Assembly: GCF_003049575.1 (NCBI RefSeq)
Contig: NZ_PYWI01000001.1
Span: forward strand, 1-64,000
Direction: 5' to 3'
Source of the DNA: Lysinibacillus parviboronicapiens
GTDB lineage: Bacteria; Bacillota; Bacilli; Bacillales_A; Planococcaceae
Length of the DNA: 64,000 nucleotides
Part shown: one piece after another, positions 26,554-36,223 of the stretch
How the letters are laid out: the number at the start of each line of letters is the position of its first letter
Numbering within the stretch: the stretch's first letter is position 1
Position numbers and translations under genes: made by a program
The notes under the pieces: generated by a model
What the model saw: only the letters and a program-made list of their open reading frames with translations
Database searches by the model: none
Told to the model about the DNA's origin: nothing

Positions 26554-27345
26554 TTAGATGTCTTTTTTTACCACCTGCTCCTCGACTGTCGCACTTGTGG
26601 CCATCCAGCTCTTTAATTGGGCTAGTATCTTTTTCTCTAAACGTGATACTTGCACTTGCGAAATGCCTAGCCTGTTTGCTATTTCCGTTTGTGTACAATC
26701 GGAAAAATATCGCAAATAAATGATGGATTGCTCTCTTGGATCAAGTCGTGTGAGCACCTCTTTTAGTGGTATATAGTCAAACGGCTGCTCGGATTTTTCA
26801 TCCTTCATTTGGTCCATTAGGGTGATGGAATCCCCTTCACTCTCATACAATTGCTCATGTAAGGAAGCGGGATCCCTTAGGGCATCAGACGCTGTCACAA
26901 TTTCTTCCGCTGTGACATCAAGCACCTGTGCCAATTCCTGAATGGTCGGTGGATGTTCATTGTTTTTGATAAATTCATCGGTTGCATGGCGAATTTTAAA
27001 GTTGAGCTCCCGTATAGAACGGCTAACCTTTACCATGCCATCATCCCTTAGAAAACGCTGAATTTCCCCGATAATCATCGGTACCGCATATGTTGAAAAC
27101 TTCACATCATACGATAAATCGAATTTATCCACCGACTTCATGAGCCCTATGCAGCCAATTTGAAATAAATCCTCGAGCTCTACGCCCCTTGTAGTAAAGC
27201 GTTGAACAATGGACCACACAAGCCTCGTATTCCCTTCAATCATACGTTTACGAGCCTCATGATCGCCCTGCTGTGAAAGCGCAATTAACTCACGCATTTC
27301 TTCCTGTGACAATAGCTTATCGGACGACTGTTCTAGTGGCTTCAT
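26554..27345 (-). CDS. sigF: Forespore-specific sigma factor SigF
   Basis: 263 residues. Region 2 has DLFQIGCIGLMKSVDKFD and KFSTYAVPMIIGEIQRFLRD; region 3 HPPTIQELAQVL; region 4 REQSIIYLRYFSDCTQTEIA and the helix ISQVQVSRLEKKIL. First compartment-specific sigma factor, active in the forespore and held by SpoIIAB until SpoIIAA releases it. Third gene of spoIIA. Confidence 0.97.
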   Translation of the reverse strand: MKPLEQSSDKLLSQEEMRELIALSQQGDHEARKRMIEGNTRLVWSIVQRFTTRGVELEDLFQIGCIGLMKSVDKFDLSYDVKFSTYAVPMIIGEIQRFLRDDGMVKVSRSIRELNFKIRHATDEFIKNNEHPPTIQELAQVLDVTAEEIVTASDALRDPASLHEQLYESEGDSITLMDQMKDEKSEQPFDYIPLKEVLTRLDPREQSIIYLRYFSDCTQTEIANRLGISQVQVSRLEKKILAQLKSWMATSATVEEQVVKKDI

Positions 27346-27355
27346 GTTAGCATCC

Positions 27356-27796
27356 TCACATGACCGCTGTGCGAACCGAGTAAAATTTCTTCGTAAACGT
27401 TACAGTTGTGCCCTCTTGCCACTTAGACATTACTGTCAATTGATCCGAAAAACTATCCATAATTGTAAAGCCCATACCTGAACGCTCCATCGCGCTTTTC
27501 GTTGTAAACAACGGCTCCATCGCACGACTTACATCCTCGATGCCCATTCCATTATCCATAACAGACACGGTTACAATATCATCCTCACGTTTTGCATGAA
27601 CTGTAACAACGCCTTTACCATCCTCTTCATAACCGTGAATTATGGCATTAGAAACAGCCTCCGAGACAACCGTTTTAAATTCCGATAGCTCATCAATCGT
27701 CGGATCTAATTGTGCGATAAAGCCTGTCACTGCCACACGTGCCAAGCCTTCGTTTTCACTAATTGCTAAAAAAGTTAATGTCATTTCGTTATCCAT
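27356..27796 (-). CDS. spoIIAB: Anti-sigma-F factor / serine kinase SpoIIAB
   Basis: 146 residues. GHKL ATPase with N-box EAVSNAIIHGY, G1 VMDNGMGIEDVSRAMEPLFTT and ERSGMGFTIMDSFSD. Binds SigF and phosphorylates SpoIIAA. ATG 27796 overlaps the spoIIAA stop by eight bases. Confidence 0.97.
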   Translation of the reverse strand: MDNEMTLTFLAISENEGLARVAVTGFIAQLDPTIDELSEFKTVVSEAVSNAIIHGYEEDGKGVVTVHAKREDDIVTVSVMDNGMGIEDVSRAMEPLFTTKSAMERSGMGFTIMDSFSDQLTVMSKWQEGTTVTFTKKFYSVRTAVM

Positions 27797-28142
27797 TTAC
27801 AATCCCCCTAACTCGCTCAATTGCCTCTTCTTCGGTTGCATCCATCATCCACGGACCTAAGCCAGAAAACTGGAATACTTTTCGCATTGTCGGCGATGGA
27901 TTCAATAATATCGTTCGTCCTGCGACAGCCTCTAACTCACGCATTCGACCCAGCACTAAGCCGACTCCCGAACTATCCATAAAGGACAGTCCTTGTAAGT
28001 TCCAAATGATAGTCGATACAGCACCTTGAAAAATTGCTGATGAAATTTTTGCTCGAATTTGTTCTACTGCATGATGATCGAGCTCCCCATATAAACGTAT
28101 AACTACTGTCTCTCTTGTTACCATTTCAATTTGAAAATGCAT
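27789..28142 (-). CDS. spoIIAA: Anti-sigma-F factor antagonist SpoIIAA
   Basis: 117 residues from ATG 28142, eight bases after GAGGAGG. This gives exactly the B. subtilis length and puts the phosphorylation serine at position 58 (SFMDSSGVG), as in that species. STAS domain. Its unphosphorylated form releases SigF from SpoIIAB; SpoIIE, which reactivates it, is encoded elsewhere. First gene of spoIIA. Confidence 0.96.
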   Translation of the reverse strand: MHFQIEMVTRETVVIRLYGELDHHAVEQIRAKISSAIFQGAVSTIIWNLQGLSFMDSSGVGLVLGRMRELEAVAGRTILLNPSPTMRKVFQFSGLGPWMMDATEEEAIERVRGIVNG

Positions 28143-28162
28143 GAACATCGCCTCCTCCTCGT

Positions 28163-28193
28163 GCAATTCTACGTTCTATGCGGTGAATCCTTG
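28163..28193 (-). promoter_or_regulatory. Candidate SigH promoter of spoIIA
   Basis: On the minus strand AGGATT (28191-28186) and GTAGAATT (28172-28165) are 13 bases apart, fitting the SigH pattern AGGAWW...GAAT known upstream of spoIIA. The start point would fall at the very edge of the ribosome binding site, which lowers confidence. Confidence 0.35.
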
Positions 28194-28476
28194 CACCTGA
28201 CAGAACTAGTGCAAAGTCTTCCGAAATAGTGTCAAATCGACATACTTATGGCTTTTTAGGTTAAATGCAGTATGGGATAAATGAAGATATTTTAAACGTA
28301 GGCCACACTTTTTGCAGGAATACTGGTTTTACGGTTAGATTTCGTTGTATTAGAGGTTAATCACTATGGCATATAAGGATACATTTCTAACATGGAAAAC
28401 AACTTGCAGAGTGCTGTATTTAAACCGTGCTGTTTGAACATAAACATGTGAAACACAAGCTTGGACCCGCCAAACC
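28194..28476. other. Intergenic region between spoIIA and pdp
   Basis: No gene seen. Moderately AT-rich; apart from the flanking promoter candidate and the pdp terminator I found no clear structure. Confidence 0.5.
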
Positions 28477-28509
28477 AAAAAAAGAACCCTCCTAAGGTAA
28501 GGAGAGTTC
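28477..28509 (-). terminator. Terminator of deoB-pdp
   Basis: GAACTCTCCT/AGGAGGGTTC stem with a six-base loop and T7 on the minus strand, 15 bases after the pdp stop. Confidence 0.9.
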
Positions 28510-28523
28510 TCGCTCAATATTAT

Positions 28524-29774
28524 TTATGCCATAGTGTAGGCTTTTTGTACTTTATTGATTGTTTCATCAGCAATTTCACGATTTGAATATAAATAAGCAA
28601 TTGTTTCGCCTGTCTTCACAGCATCGCCTTTTTTGGCTACAAGTTGAATACCTGCATCGTAATCGAGTGCGGATTCCTTCGTTAAACGACCTGCACCAAG
28701 TTCCACGCTTGCTTCACCGATTAACAAAGCATTAATCGTTCCCACAACACCGTTTGAGGCAGCTTTCACAGCCACCTTATTTGCTGTATCATTTTGCACG
28801 ATATCTGCTAAATCGCCGCCTTGCGCCACGATAAATTCCTCGAATTTTGCAACTGCAGAGCCATCTTCTAACACGCGTTTGACAGCAGCCGTTGCCGTCG
28901 CTTCATCCTCACCAGCAGCAACTTGATACATAAGAGAAGAAATAATAATACATTCCTCAAGTAAATCTTCATGCGTTTCGTCCTGGCGACCGCTAAGTAA
29001 AGAATGTGCCTCCACAACCTCGAGCTTATTACCGATCATTTTCCCTAACGGATTATCCATATCGCTAATATGTGCGATGACTTTTCGCCCTAACTTTTCA
29101 CCAATCGCTGTCATCGCATCCGCTAATTTCTTCGCTTCTTCTTGCGTCTTCATAAATGCACCTGAGCCACATTTCACATCTAGCACAATACCATCTGCCC
29201 CACTTGCAATTTTTTTGCTCATAATTGATGCAGCAATTAAAGGAATGGAATCGACAGTACCCGTCACATCTCGTAATGCATAAAGTTTTTTGTCGGCAGG
29301 TACGAGATTACCTGTTTGACCTGCTACTGCAATTTTATGTTTATTGACATTATCGATAAACTCCTGTGACGAAAGCTCTGTTTTAAAGCCTCGAATAGAT
29401 TCTAATTTATCGATTGTACCACCAGTTATACCTAAGCCCTTGCCGCTAAACTTTGCAACAGGAATACCCAGTGCAGCAATAATAGGTGTCACGATAAGCG
29501 TTACTTTATCACCTACACCGCCAGTAGAGTGCTTGTCAATTTTAAAGCCATCAATAGATGTTAGATCAATTACATCACCTGATTCAATCATTGCCTTCGT
29601 TAAAAAGAATGTTTCTTCATCAGTCATGCCTAGTAAACGGATAGCCATTAGAAGGGAGCTCGCTTGATAATCAGGAATAGATCCTGTTGTGTAGCCTTCT
29701 ACAAAGTAATTTATTTCAGCCTGTGTTAGCTCTTGGCCTTGTTTTTTCTTTTCAAACAGCTGTGCCATATTCAT
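28524..29774 (-). CDS. pdp: Pyrimidine-nucleoside phosphorylase
   Basis: 416 residues. Signatures KIDKHSTGGVGDKVTL (phosphate site), GKGLGITGGTIDKLESI, ALRDVTGTVDSIPLIAASIM and DVKCGSGAFMKT belong to the thymidine/pyrimidine phosphorylase family. Splits pyrimidine nucleosides with phosphate to base and (deoxy)ribose-1-phosphate. The C-terminus ends about 17 residues short of the B. subtilis protein, which leaves all core motifs intact. GGGGGA precedes ATG 29774. Pairs with deoB in pentose salvage. Confidence 0.95.
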   Translation of the reverse strand: MNMAQLFEKKKQGQELTQAEINYFVEGYTTGSIPDYQASSLLMAIRLLGMTDEETFFLTKAMIESGDVIDLTSIDGFKIDKHSTGGVGDKVTLIVTPIIAALGIPVAKFSGKGLGITGGTIDKLESIRGFKTELSSQEFIDNVNKHKIAVAGQTGNLVPADKKLYALRDVTGTVDSIPLIAASIMSKKIASGADGIVLDVKCGSGAFMKTQEEAKKLADAMTAIGEKLGRKVIAHISDMDNPLGKMIGNKLEVVEAHSLLSGRQDETHEDLLEECIIISSLMYQVAAGEDEATATAAVKRVLEDGSAVAKFEEFIVAQGGDLADIVQNDTANKVAVKAASNGVVGTINALLIGEASVELGAGRLTKESALDYDAGIQLVAKKGDAVKTGETIAYLYSNREIADETINKVQKAYTMA

Positions 29775-29787
29775 AAGAAAATCCCCC

Positions 29788-30969
29788 TTATTTTAAATCA
29801 TGCAAGAAACTTTTACCAAATGCTGGTGCTTCAACGTCAAAGTTTTCTGCGACAGTTGCTGCAATATCTGCAAAAGTTTCACGTAACGTAAGCTCACTAC
29901 CACCTTTAAAACGAGGTGAATAGACAATTAGTGGCACATATTCACGTGTATGGTCTGTCCCCGGGAATGTTGGATCATTTCCGTGGTCTGCCGTAATAAT
30001 CAATAAATCGTCCTCAGTCATTGCCTGTAAAATTTCCGGAAGACGCGCGTCAAATTCTTGTAACGCATTGCCATAGCCAAGTGGATCACGACGATGCCCG
30101 AAATTTGCATCAAAGTCTACTAAATTTAAAAAGCTTATACCGCGAAAATCACGACGTGAGACCTCTGCAAATTTATCCATACCATCCATATTATTTTTTG
30201 TACGAATGGCATCTGTTACACCTTCGCCATTGAAAATATCAGATATCTTCCCAATTGCAATAACGTCTAGATTTGCATCTTGCAATGCATTCATCGTTGT
30301 GCGACCGAATGGTTTTAATGCATAGTCATGACGATTTGACGTACGTGTAAAGTTTCCAGGTGTACCAATGAACGGACGAGCAATAACACGCCCAACTAAA
30401 TACTCAGGTTGCAATGTTAATTCGCGGGCAATTTCACAAATTTTATATAATTCCTCTAGTGGAATTATCTCTTCGTGTGCCGCGATTTGTAGTACAGGAT
30501 CAGCAGATGTATAAACAATCAATGCCCCAGTCTCCATGTGCTCTTGGCCAAAATCCTCAATAACTTGTGTGCCACTTGCAGGTTTATTGCACAGCACTTT
30601 ACGGCCAGTACGTTTTTCAAGCTCCGCAATAAGCTCTGCTGGGAAACCTTCTGGGTACACTTTGAATGGTTTATCAATATGCAACCCCATAATTTCCCAG
30701 TGCCCAGTCATCGTATCTTTACCTACTGAGGCTTCCTGCATTTTACCGTAGTACGCTTGCGGTGCGTTTGCTGCTTGCATACCTTGTAGCGGCTCAATGT
30801 TCGCTAAGCCAAACGCCTCCATATTCGGCATTGTAAGCCCATTCATTTGTTCAGCGATGTGTCCCAATGTATGAGAGCCCACATCTCCAAAGTTTGCAGC
30901 GTCTGGTGCTTCACCAATACCAACTGAGTCCATAACCACTACGTGGATTTTTTTAAATGTTTTATTCAT
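29788..30969 (-). CDS. deoB: Phosphopentomutase
   Basis: 393 residues, alkaline-phosphatase superfamily. [19 protein letters not shown] holds metal ligands; TGHWEIMG and the late [20 protein letters not shown] complete the site. Interconverts (deoxy)ribose-1- and -5-phosphate, the step after Pdp. AGGAGGCAATAATT precedes ATG 30969. Follows xerD as drm does in B. subtilis. No purine nucleoside phosphorylase or dacF lies in the cluster here. Confidence 0.96.
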   Translation of the reverse strand: MNKTFKKIHVVVMDSVGIGEAPDAANFGDVGSHTLGHIAEQMNGLTMPNMEAFGLANIEPLQGMQAANAPQAYYGKMQEASVGKDTMTGHWEIMGLHIDKPFKVYPEGFPAELIAELEKRTGRKVLCNKPASGTQVIEDFGQEHMETGALIVYTSADPVLQIAAHEEIIPLEELYKICEIARELTLQPEYLVGRVIARPFIGTPGNFTRTSNRHDYALKPFGRTTMNALQDANLDVIAIGKISDIFNGEGVTDAIRTKNNMDGMDKFAEVSRRDFRGISFLNLVDFDANFGHRRDPLGYGNALQEFDARLPEILQAMTEDDLLIITADHGNDPTFPGTDHTREYVPLIVYSPRFKGGSELTLRETFADIAATVAENFDVEAPAFGKSFLHDLK

Positions 30970-31053
30970 AATTATTGCCTCCTAATCTCACGACTCTATT
31001 TTACCAAAAAACAGTGAAAAATAAAGGTCAGACATCCGACTAAGGTAAAAAAA

Positions 31054-31956
31054 TTACGCGCGTGGATGGAATTGCTTATATACCTCGGATAGTCGTGTTT
31101 TACTAATATGTGTATAGATTTGTGTTGTGGATATATCAGCATGTCCCAACATTTCCTGTACCGCCCGTAAATCCGCCCCATTTTCCACTAAATGTGTCGC
31201 AAAGGAATGTCGCAATGTATGCGGTGTTAGCTCATGTTGGATGCCTGCCTTTAAAGCATGCTCCTTCATTAATTTCCAACAACCTTGCCTTGTTAAACGT
31301 TTCCCTCTTTGATTAATAAAAAACGCATCTGTTTTTGGGTATTTCCCTTGCAATTGACCTCGTGCGCCATCTAAATAAGCACTTAATGCTGACAGGGCAC
31401 TTTTCCCGAGCGGTATAATACGCTCTTTGCCGCCCTTGCCAAAAACACGGACAAAACCCATTGTCAGGTGGATATCAGCTAAATCAAGTGCAATCAGTTC
31501 GCTAATACGCATTCCTGAGCCATATAATAGCTCAAGCATAGCGACATCACGAACTCCCTGAGGCTTACTGCGATTCGGAGCTATTAGTAAGGATTCGATT
31601 TCTTCAATAGAAAGGATATTCGGCAGCTTTTGTTCAATTGTTGGCATCTCTAAATGCACAGTTGGATCTGTTTCCGTACGTTTTTCGCGAAGCAGAAATT
31701 GATGGAAACTCCGAATAGAAGAAATATGGCGCGCAACTGTACGACTCGTCTTGCCTTGCATACGTAGCTGCTCTAAATGGCGTAAAACCGTCGTCCGTTC
31801 CACTTTATGGAAACTAGACATGCCCTCAGCTTCCTGTAAGAACTGCACATAATTTTCTAAATCTCGGCGATAGGATGCTAATGTATTAATCGATAATTGC
31901 CGCTCAACTTGGATAAAATGGATATAATCCTCTATTGCATAATGAAAGTCATTCAT
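31054..31956 (-). CDS. xerD: Site-specific tyrosine recombinase XerD
   Basis: 300 residues from ATG 31956 after AAGGGGGGCG; the frame runs 24 bases further up. SAM-like N-domain (1-85) and catalytic domain with Arg in YGSGMRISELIAL, HTLRHSFATHLV, and GHADISTTQIYTHI with the nucleophilic Tyr. Resolves chromosome dimers at dif together with a second Xer protein. Lies between fur and deoB, as RipX/XerD does in B. subtilis. Confidence 0.95.
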   Translation of the reverse strand: MNDFHYAIEDYIHFIQVERQLSINTLASYRRDLENYVQFLQEAEGMSSFHKVERTTVLRHLEQLRMQGKTSRTVARHISSIRSFHQFLLREKRTETDPTVHLEMPTIEQKLPNILSIEEIESLLIAPNRSKPQGVRDVAMLELLYGSGMRISELIALDLADIHLTMGFVRVFGKGGKERIIPLGKSALSALSAYLDGARGQLQGKYPKTDAFFINQRGKRLTRQGCWKLMKEHALKAGIQHELTPHTLRHSFATHLVENGADLRAVQEMLGHADISTTQIYTHISKTRLSEVYKQFHPRA

Positions 31957-32143
31957 CCACAACGCCCCCCTTACTGTCAATTATTCTCTATTTTAGCACG
32001 CAAACTAAAAAAAGTGCTAAAAACGCCTTTTACTGCGCTCGATAATAGTGCTACAGCCCTGCTTTATTGCCGTCGACGACAAGTTCTATCTCAACATGAT
32101 GTCTGCCTGTCGACTCTAACGCATGGCAAGCTTTTGACACAAC

Positions 32144-32188
32144 AAAAAACTGTCTGATTCAATCCATTTCTAGATCTTCATCAGACAG
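32144..32188 (-). terminator. Terminator of fur
   Basis: CTGTCTGAT/ATCAGACAG stem with a 21-base loop and T6 on the minus strand, eight bases after the fur stop. Confidence 0.8.
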
Positions 32189-32195
32189 CTTCTCG

Positions 32196-32660
32196 TTATT
32201 GTTCTTCATCTTTTTCGTCGTTTTTATCATGACAGCGCCAGCAAATACCGTGGAAAGTTAGACGGTGGTCTTTTATAATAAAGTTCCAACGCTTTTCAAC
32301 AACGGCTTCCACATCTTCAAGTAAGTCTTCTTGGATTTCATCAACAGCACCACATTCGATACAAACAAGATGATGATGGAAATGCGCAGCTCCCTCTTGG
32401 CGTAAATCATAGCGCGATACGCCATCGCCAAAGTTGATTTTGTCGACAATTTTGAGCTCTGTTAGTAACTCTAACGTTCTATAGACAGTAGCTAGACCAA
32501 TTTCAGGCGCTTTATCTTTTACTAAAAGATAAACATCTTCCGCACTTAAATGGTCCTCTTCGTGCTCAAGCAATACAGCAACTGTTGCTTCTCGCTGCGG
32601 CGTCAGCTTGTAACTAGCACTGTGCAACTGTTTTTTTATACGATCAATTCGGCTCTCCAT
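32196..32660 (-). CDS. fur: Ferric uptake regulator Fur
   Basis: 154 residues from ATG 32660, after AGGGGGGCG. Winged helix with LTPQREATVAVL and GLATVYRTLELL; metal-binding HFHHHLVCIECGAVDEI and GICWRC give two CXXC zinc pairs; the tail is acidic. The position next to xerD and the sequence favour Fur over PerR or Zur. Represses iron uptake when Fe(II) is plentiful. No obvious Fur box was found in front of it. Confidence 0.93.
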   Translation of the reverse strand: MESRIDRIKKQLHSASYKLTPQREATVAVLLEHEEDHLSAEDVYLLVKDKAPEIGLATVYRTLELLTELKIVDKINFGDGVSRYDLRQEGAAHFHHHLVCIECGAVDEIQEDLLEDVEAVVEKRWNFIIKDHRLTFHGICWRCHDKNDEKDEEQ

Positions 32661-32784
32661 GTGACGCCCCCCTAAACTCATTCCATTATACCAAAGGAGT
32701 AAATCCTATTACAAGATAGTGATTAGATTTCAAATATGACATTACATATTTTTACCTGTGGCTACATTTTTACAAATTTATGAA

Positions 32785-33297
32785 TCATTTTAATACATAA
32801 GATATTACGATAAACTCAGCAACTATTATGATGAAAAAAGCGATAAAATTCAACAAAATTGTCCGCCCATTCATCTTTTTCCCGATCTTTCGCTTTGACC
32901 ACGCGGGAACAAGTAAATTGCAAAGGACTAGCAACAATATACAATAGATGAGTTGAAATGGGAACCACCAAATCGTATAAAGCCAAAATGCTTCTAGTTT
33001 TTGGAGTAAAAATACCGAACTAAAGCCAAAGAAAGTTGCGCGCATTGCGACCGTGACACGCACTAAAACTTTCAACACGCTATGTGTTGCAAGCAATAAC
33101 ACAATAGCAACGGAAACAGCAACAGGCAATATTAAACGAAAAATGGACTGCCTGTCCCCATCTGCTAAACGTGGTTCTATAAATAAAATAAAAGGCTCTG
33201 CATTCGCCCCACCAATAATATGAAAGCAGATGACGCCACAAACGAAGCTCACTGCAACAATCGATGCGTGATAAAATATAGAAACCGTACGAGACAT
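32785..33297 (-). CDS. Integral membrane protein of unknown function
   Basis: 170 residues from ATG 33297, seven bases after AAGGAG. Five hydrophobic segments (about 8-27, 52-72, 83-101, 103-125, 145-168), with a loop INGGANAEP-like near residue 30. spoIIM holds this place between nudF and fur in B. subtilis; this protein is shorter (SpoIIM is about 214) and I could not see convincing similarity, though the fold could be a diverged SpoIIM. Likely an operon with nudF upstream. Confidence 0.7.
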   Translation of the reverse strand: MSRTVSIFYHASIVAVSFVCGVICFHIIGGANAEPFILFIEPRLADGDRQSIFRLILPVAVSVAIVLLLATHSVLKVLVRVTVAMRATFFGFSSVFLLQKLEAFWLYTIWWFPFQLIYCILLLVLCNLLVPAWSKRKIGKKMNGRTILLNFIAFFIIIVAEFIVISYVLK

Positions 33298-33362
33298 AAG
33301 CATGCTCCTTTTCTATCAAGGTTTGTACAGCTTATGCTCGTCCGCTTCTATTATGCTAAAGA

Positions 33363-33908
33363 TTATTTGACTTCCTGTAATGCTAGCCAAAGTACTGCAA
33401 ACGCAGTCTTGGCGTCATAGATACGCTCATCTGACACCATTGCTTGTGCCTCTTCCAACGAAACTTCTAGTAATTCGACAAACTCATCTTCATCTAAAGC
33501 TGCTTTGTTTTCAATGTGGTATAAATCTTTTGCTACAAACAGATGAATGACCTCATCCGCAAAGCCTGGTGACGTTGCAAATGTTTGTAAAAATATAAAT
33601 TCCTTTGCACCATAGCCCGTTTCTTCTTCTAATTCTCGACGTGCTGTGACAATTGGCTCTTCACCTGGCTCAAGCTTACCTGCAGGAATTTCGATAATTG
33701 AACGTTCTAGCGCTTTCCGATACTGCTCAACCATCACAAGCTTGCCTTCATGCGTAATGGCAATGACTGCTACTGCGCCTGGATGCTTAATAATTTCACG
33801 TTTGGCCATATTGCCATTCGGTAATATCACTTCATCGACCTGTAGTTTCACAATTTTTCCTTCAAATATAGCTGTTGTCTGTGTCGTTTTTTCTTCAAAC
33901 TTTTTCAT
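33363..33908 (-). CDS. nudF: ADP-ribose pyrophosphatase, Nudix family
   Basis: 181 residues. Complete Nudix box GKLEPGEEPIVTARRELEEETG at about 77-98; the downstream TSPGFADEVIHLFVA is the ADP-ribose pyrophosphatase signature. Hydrolyses ADP-ribose to AMP and ribose-5-phosphate. Divergent from yqkF with a short spacer, as in B. subtilis neighbourhood. Confidence 0.94.
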   Translation of the reverse strand: MKKFEEKTTQTTAIFEGKIVKLQVDEVILPNGNMAKREIIKHPGAVAVIAITHEGKLVMVEQYRKALERSIIEIPAGKLEPGEEPIVTARRELEEETGYGAKEFIFLQTFATSPGFADEVIHLFVAKDLYHIENKAALDEDEFVELLEVSLEEAQAMVSDERIYDAKTAFAVLWLALQEVK

Positions 33909-33982
33909 AGCTCCACCCTCGCTTGTTCTTCAGATACTTTTCATTGTACCATTAAGTAGAAGATTCGAAGGAGGTAATTGAC

Positions 33983-34882
33983 TTGAAAAAAAGACAACTA
34001 GGTTCAAGTGATTTATTCATATCAGAAATTAGTTTAGGAGGTATGTCTCTTTCGACAGATAAGGAGCAGGCAGCTAGCATTGTCGATATGGCACTAGATG
34101 CAGGAATTAATTATTTCGATACAGCCGATTTATATGATTTTGGTGTTAATGAGGCAATTATTGGGGAAACGTTAGGAAAACGCCGACAGGATATAATTTT
34201 AGCAACAAAGGTTGGCAATCGTTGGACAGAGGGTGTGGACGGTTGGCACTGGGATGCTTCCCCTTCTTATATAAAAGAGGCGGTACATGCGAGCTTACAA
34301 CGGCTAGGCACAGATTATATTGATGTCTATCAGCTTCATGGAGGAACAATAGAGGACGATTGGGATGGTATTGTTCATACCTTTGAAGATTTGAAAAAAG
34401 ATGGACTGATTCGTGCATACGGTATTTCTTCTATTCGACCAAACGTACTCCAACGATTTTTGCCAGCAAGTTCGGCGAAAATTGTCATGATGCAGTATAG
34501 TATGCTCGATCGCCGCCCAGAAGAGTGGTTTGATTTCATCGGGAATGAAGGCGCTTCAGTCGTTACACGAGGTACTGTTGCAAAAGGTTTATTGACTAAT
34601 ACTTGGAAAGAACGCTTACAACGCGAACATAGCTATAACGCTTATACGGCAGCGGAGTTAGCGCCGACATTAGCAAGTTTAGCAAAACATTATGACGATT
34701 TACACGCGCTCGCATTAGCCTTTAATCTGAAAGAAACGGCAATCGCTTCAACCGTCGTTGGTGCTAGTTCACAGGAGCAACTTGCCCAAACCTTAACCGC
34801 CTACGAAAATTCTTTAGGGCTATTGGATTTCGCAACGGCCAAGCAATTAACAAAAACCGAGCAATATCAAGATCACCGATGA
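33983..34882 (+). CDS. yqkF: Aldo/keto reductase YqkF
   Basis: 299 residues, TTG 33983 eight bases after GGAGGTAATTGAC. TIM-barrel with the catalytic tetrad visible in FDTADLYDFG (Asp, Tyr), LATKVG (Lys) and VYQLHGG (His). The late VGASSQEQLAQTL binds NADPH phosphate. Substrate unknown. The following gene overlaps by four bases. Confidence 0.92.
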   Translation: MKKRQLGSSDLFISEISLGGMSLSTDKEQAASIVDMALDAGINYFDTADLYDFGVNEAIIGETLGKRRQDIILATKVGNRWTEGVDGWHWDASPSYIKEAVHASLQRLGTDYIDVYQLHGGTIEDDWDGIVHTFEDLKKDGLIRAYGISSIRPNVLQRFLPASSAKIVMMQYSMLDRRPEEWFDFIGNEGASVVTRGTVAKGLLTNTWKERLQREHSYNAYTAAELAPTLASLAKHYDDLHALALAFNLKETAIASTVVGASSQEQLAQTLTAYENSLGLLDFATAKQLTKTEQYQDHR

Positions 34883-35337
34883 AAAAATGGCTTATCTTAC
34901 TCGCCTTTTTAGTCATACTTGTAATATCTTCAAGCATGACCTATGAACAGCAATCTATTATTCCTGAGTTGGAGGAAGTTTTGGCAAATAAGCCTTTTGA
35001 ACAACAATTGTCTCGCTTACATATTCCTTATTGGGACACCGTTGTTTCTATTGAAGAACGTGGCTACTTTAAGTTTGTCGAATTTTTAATTCGTAAACTC
35101 ACTCATTTTGTGGGGTTTGGCTGTATAGCACTTGGACTCTATTTTGCATGGGGTAAACGCCGTTATGCTGCGTTTGTTGCTATCTTTGGCACAATGCTTA
35201 TTGCGTTGCTCGATGAATTGCGCCAAAGCTTTACACCTGGACGTATGATGAGCGCTCAAGATGTAGTTGTTGACACAGCTGGTGCGATTGTTTTTGTTGG
35301 TATTGTCGTGCTAGTGAGGAAAGTACGCAAGGTATAA
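34879..35337 (+). CDS. VanZ-like membrane protein
   Basis: 152 residues. An N-terminal helix (4-20), a loop, then three helices with the VanZ pattern FLIRKLTHFVGFGCIALGL, ALLDELRQSFTPGRMMSAQDV and DTAGAIVFVG. The DE-RQ-PGR-D residues are conserved across the family, whose best-known member confers weak teicoplanin resistance; most are uncharacterised. ATG overlaps the yqkF stop (ATGA), so the two are coupled. Confidence 0.9.
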   Translation: MKKWLILLAFLVILVISSSMTYEQQSIIPELEEVLANKPFEQQLSRLHIPYWDTVVSIEERGYFKFVEFLIRKLTHFVGFGCIALGLYFAWGKRRYAAFVAIFGTMLIALLDELRQSFTPGRMMSAQDVVVDTAGAIVFVGIVVLVRKVRKV

Positions 35338-35387
35338 AGGTATAATGTGAACACACCGTTAAATAACGGCTTATTTTAACAGTAGAA

Positions 35388-35420
35388 GGACAGTCCGCGC
35401 GATGCAGGACTGTCCCATTT
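35388..35420 (+). terminator. Terminator of yqkF-vanZ-like
   Basis: GGACAGTCC/GGACTGTCC nine-pair stem, ten-base loop, then CATTTTGTTTT. A smaller CCGTTAAATAACGG hairpin precedes it at 35357-35370. Confidence 0.75.
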
Positions 35421-35497
35421 TGTTTTATTCACAAATCTATTTTAGGTGCTAAAAGCAACCACAATGAGATCGTTATCTATCTTTGCGACAACATATT

Positions 35498-36001
35498 TCA
35501 AAAAAATCTCCAAAAATATAATTCTTCCGTTTCTGTAAATAGTTGTGCGCCTGCTTTTCCTAATACCTTGTGTGAGGCAAGATTGTCTTTTTCGGTATCT
35601 GCAATCACAAACATAACATCAGGCTGGCTTAATAACCAATTTTTCATTGTATTATTCGTCTCCGTCATATAACCGTTTCCTTGATAAGGTACAAAGGTGT
35701 AGTAACCGATTACCACTTCTCCTTTGTCATTGGGAAGTCCCTTCATCATAATGCCACCAACTGTACAGTTTTTTTCTTTCGATACGATTAACCAATTCGT
35801 GTGCCATAAATAATTGTACTCATCTGCTAATAATTTTGAAAGTCTGAATTTCAAAGCATGTCTAAGCTCTTCATCAAGAAATACCTCTGAATTACTTAAT
35901 GATAACGCTGCTGCCAATCCATTTTGATGATCAATTAGTAATTTCAGATTGTCAGCGTTTAATGGGATTAACGTTAATCTTTCAGTGTTTAATGCAATCA
36001 T
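35498..36001 (-). CDS. GNAT acetyltransferase, RimJ/RimL type
   Basis: 167 residues from ATG 36001, after TTGGAGAGC. LNTERLTLIPL start, KNCTVGGIMMKG strand, and FVPYQGNGYMTETNNTMKNW as the acetyl-CoA loop. ADTEKDNLASHKVLGKAGA is the RimJ/RimL-type helix. Substrate unknown. Stands alone. Confidence 0.88.
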   Translation of the reverse strand: MIALNTERLTLIPLNADNLKLLIDHQNGLAAALSLSNSEVFLDEELRHALKFRLSKLLADEYNYLWHTNWLIVSKEKNCTVGGIMMKGLPNDKGEVVIGYYTFVPYQGNGYMTETNNTMKNWLLSQPDVMFVIADTEKDNLASHKVLGKAGAQLFTETEELYFWRFF

Positions 36002-36223
36002 TTTGCTCTCCAATCATAATTTATAGGTCTTCTCAAAAGACTCAAAACTAATCTATAAAGAGTTATACGTTATTGGCAGCGTCTCCCTTTATTGTTTTCT
36101 TCCATAATAAATGAAGGGATAAAGAATGGGTACACATCTGTAATCCCCTATTTGAAGTTTATTTATTTTATCATTCATACGTTAAATTGTAAATATTCCC
36201 AAAAATCATTATGATCAGACTTA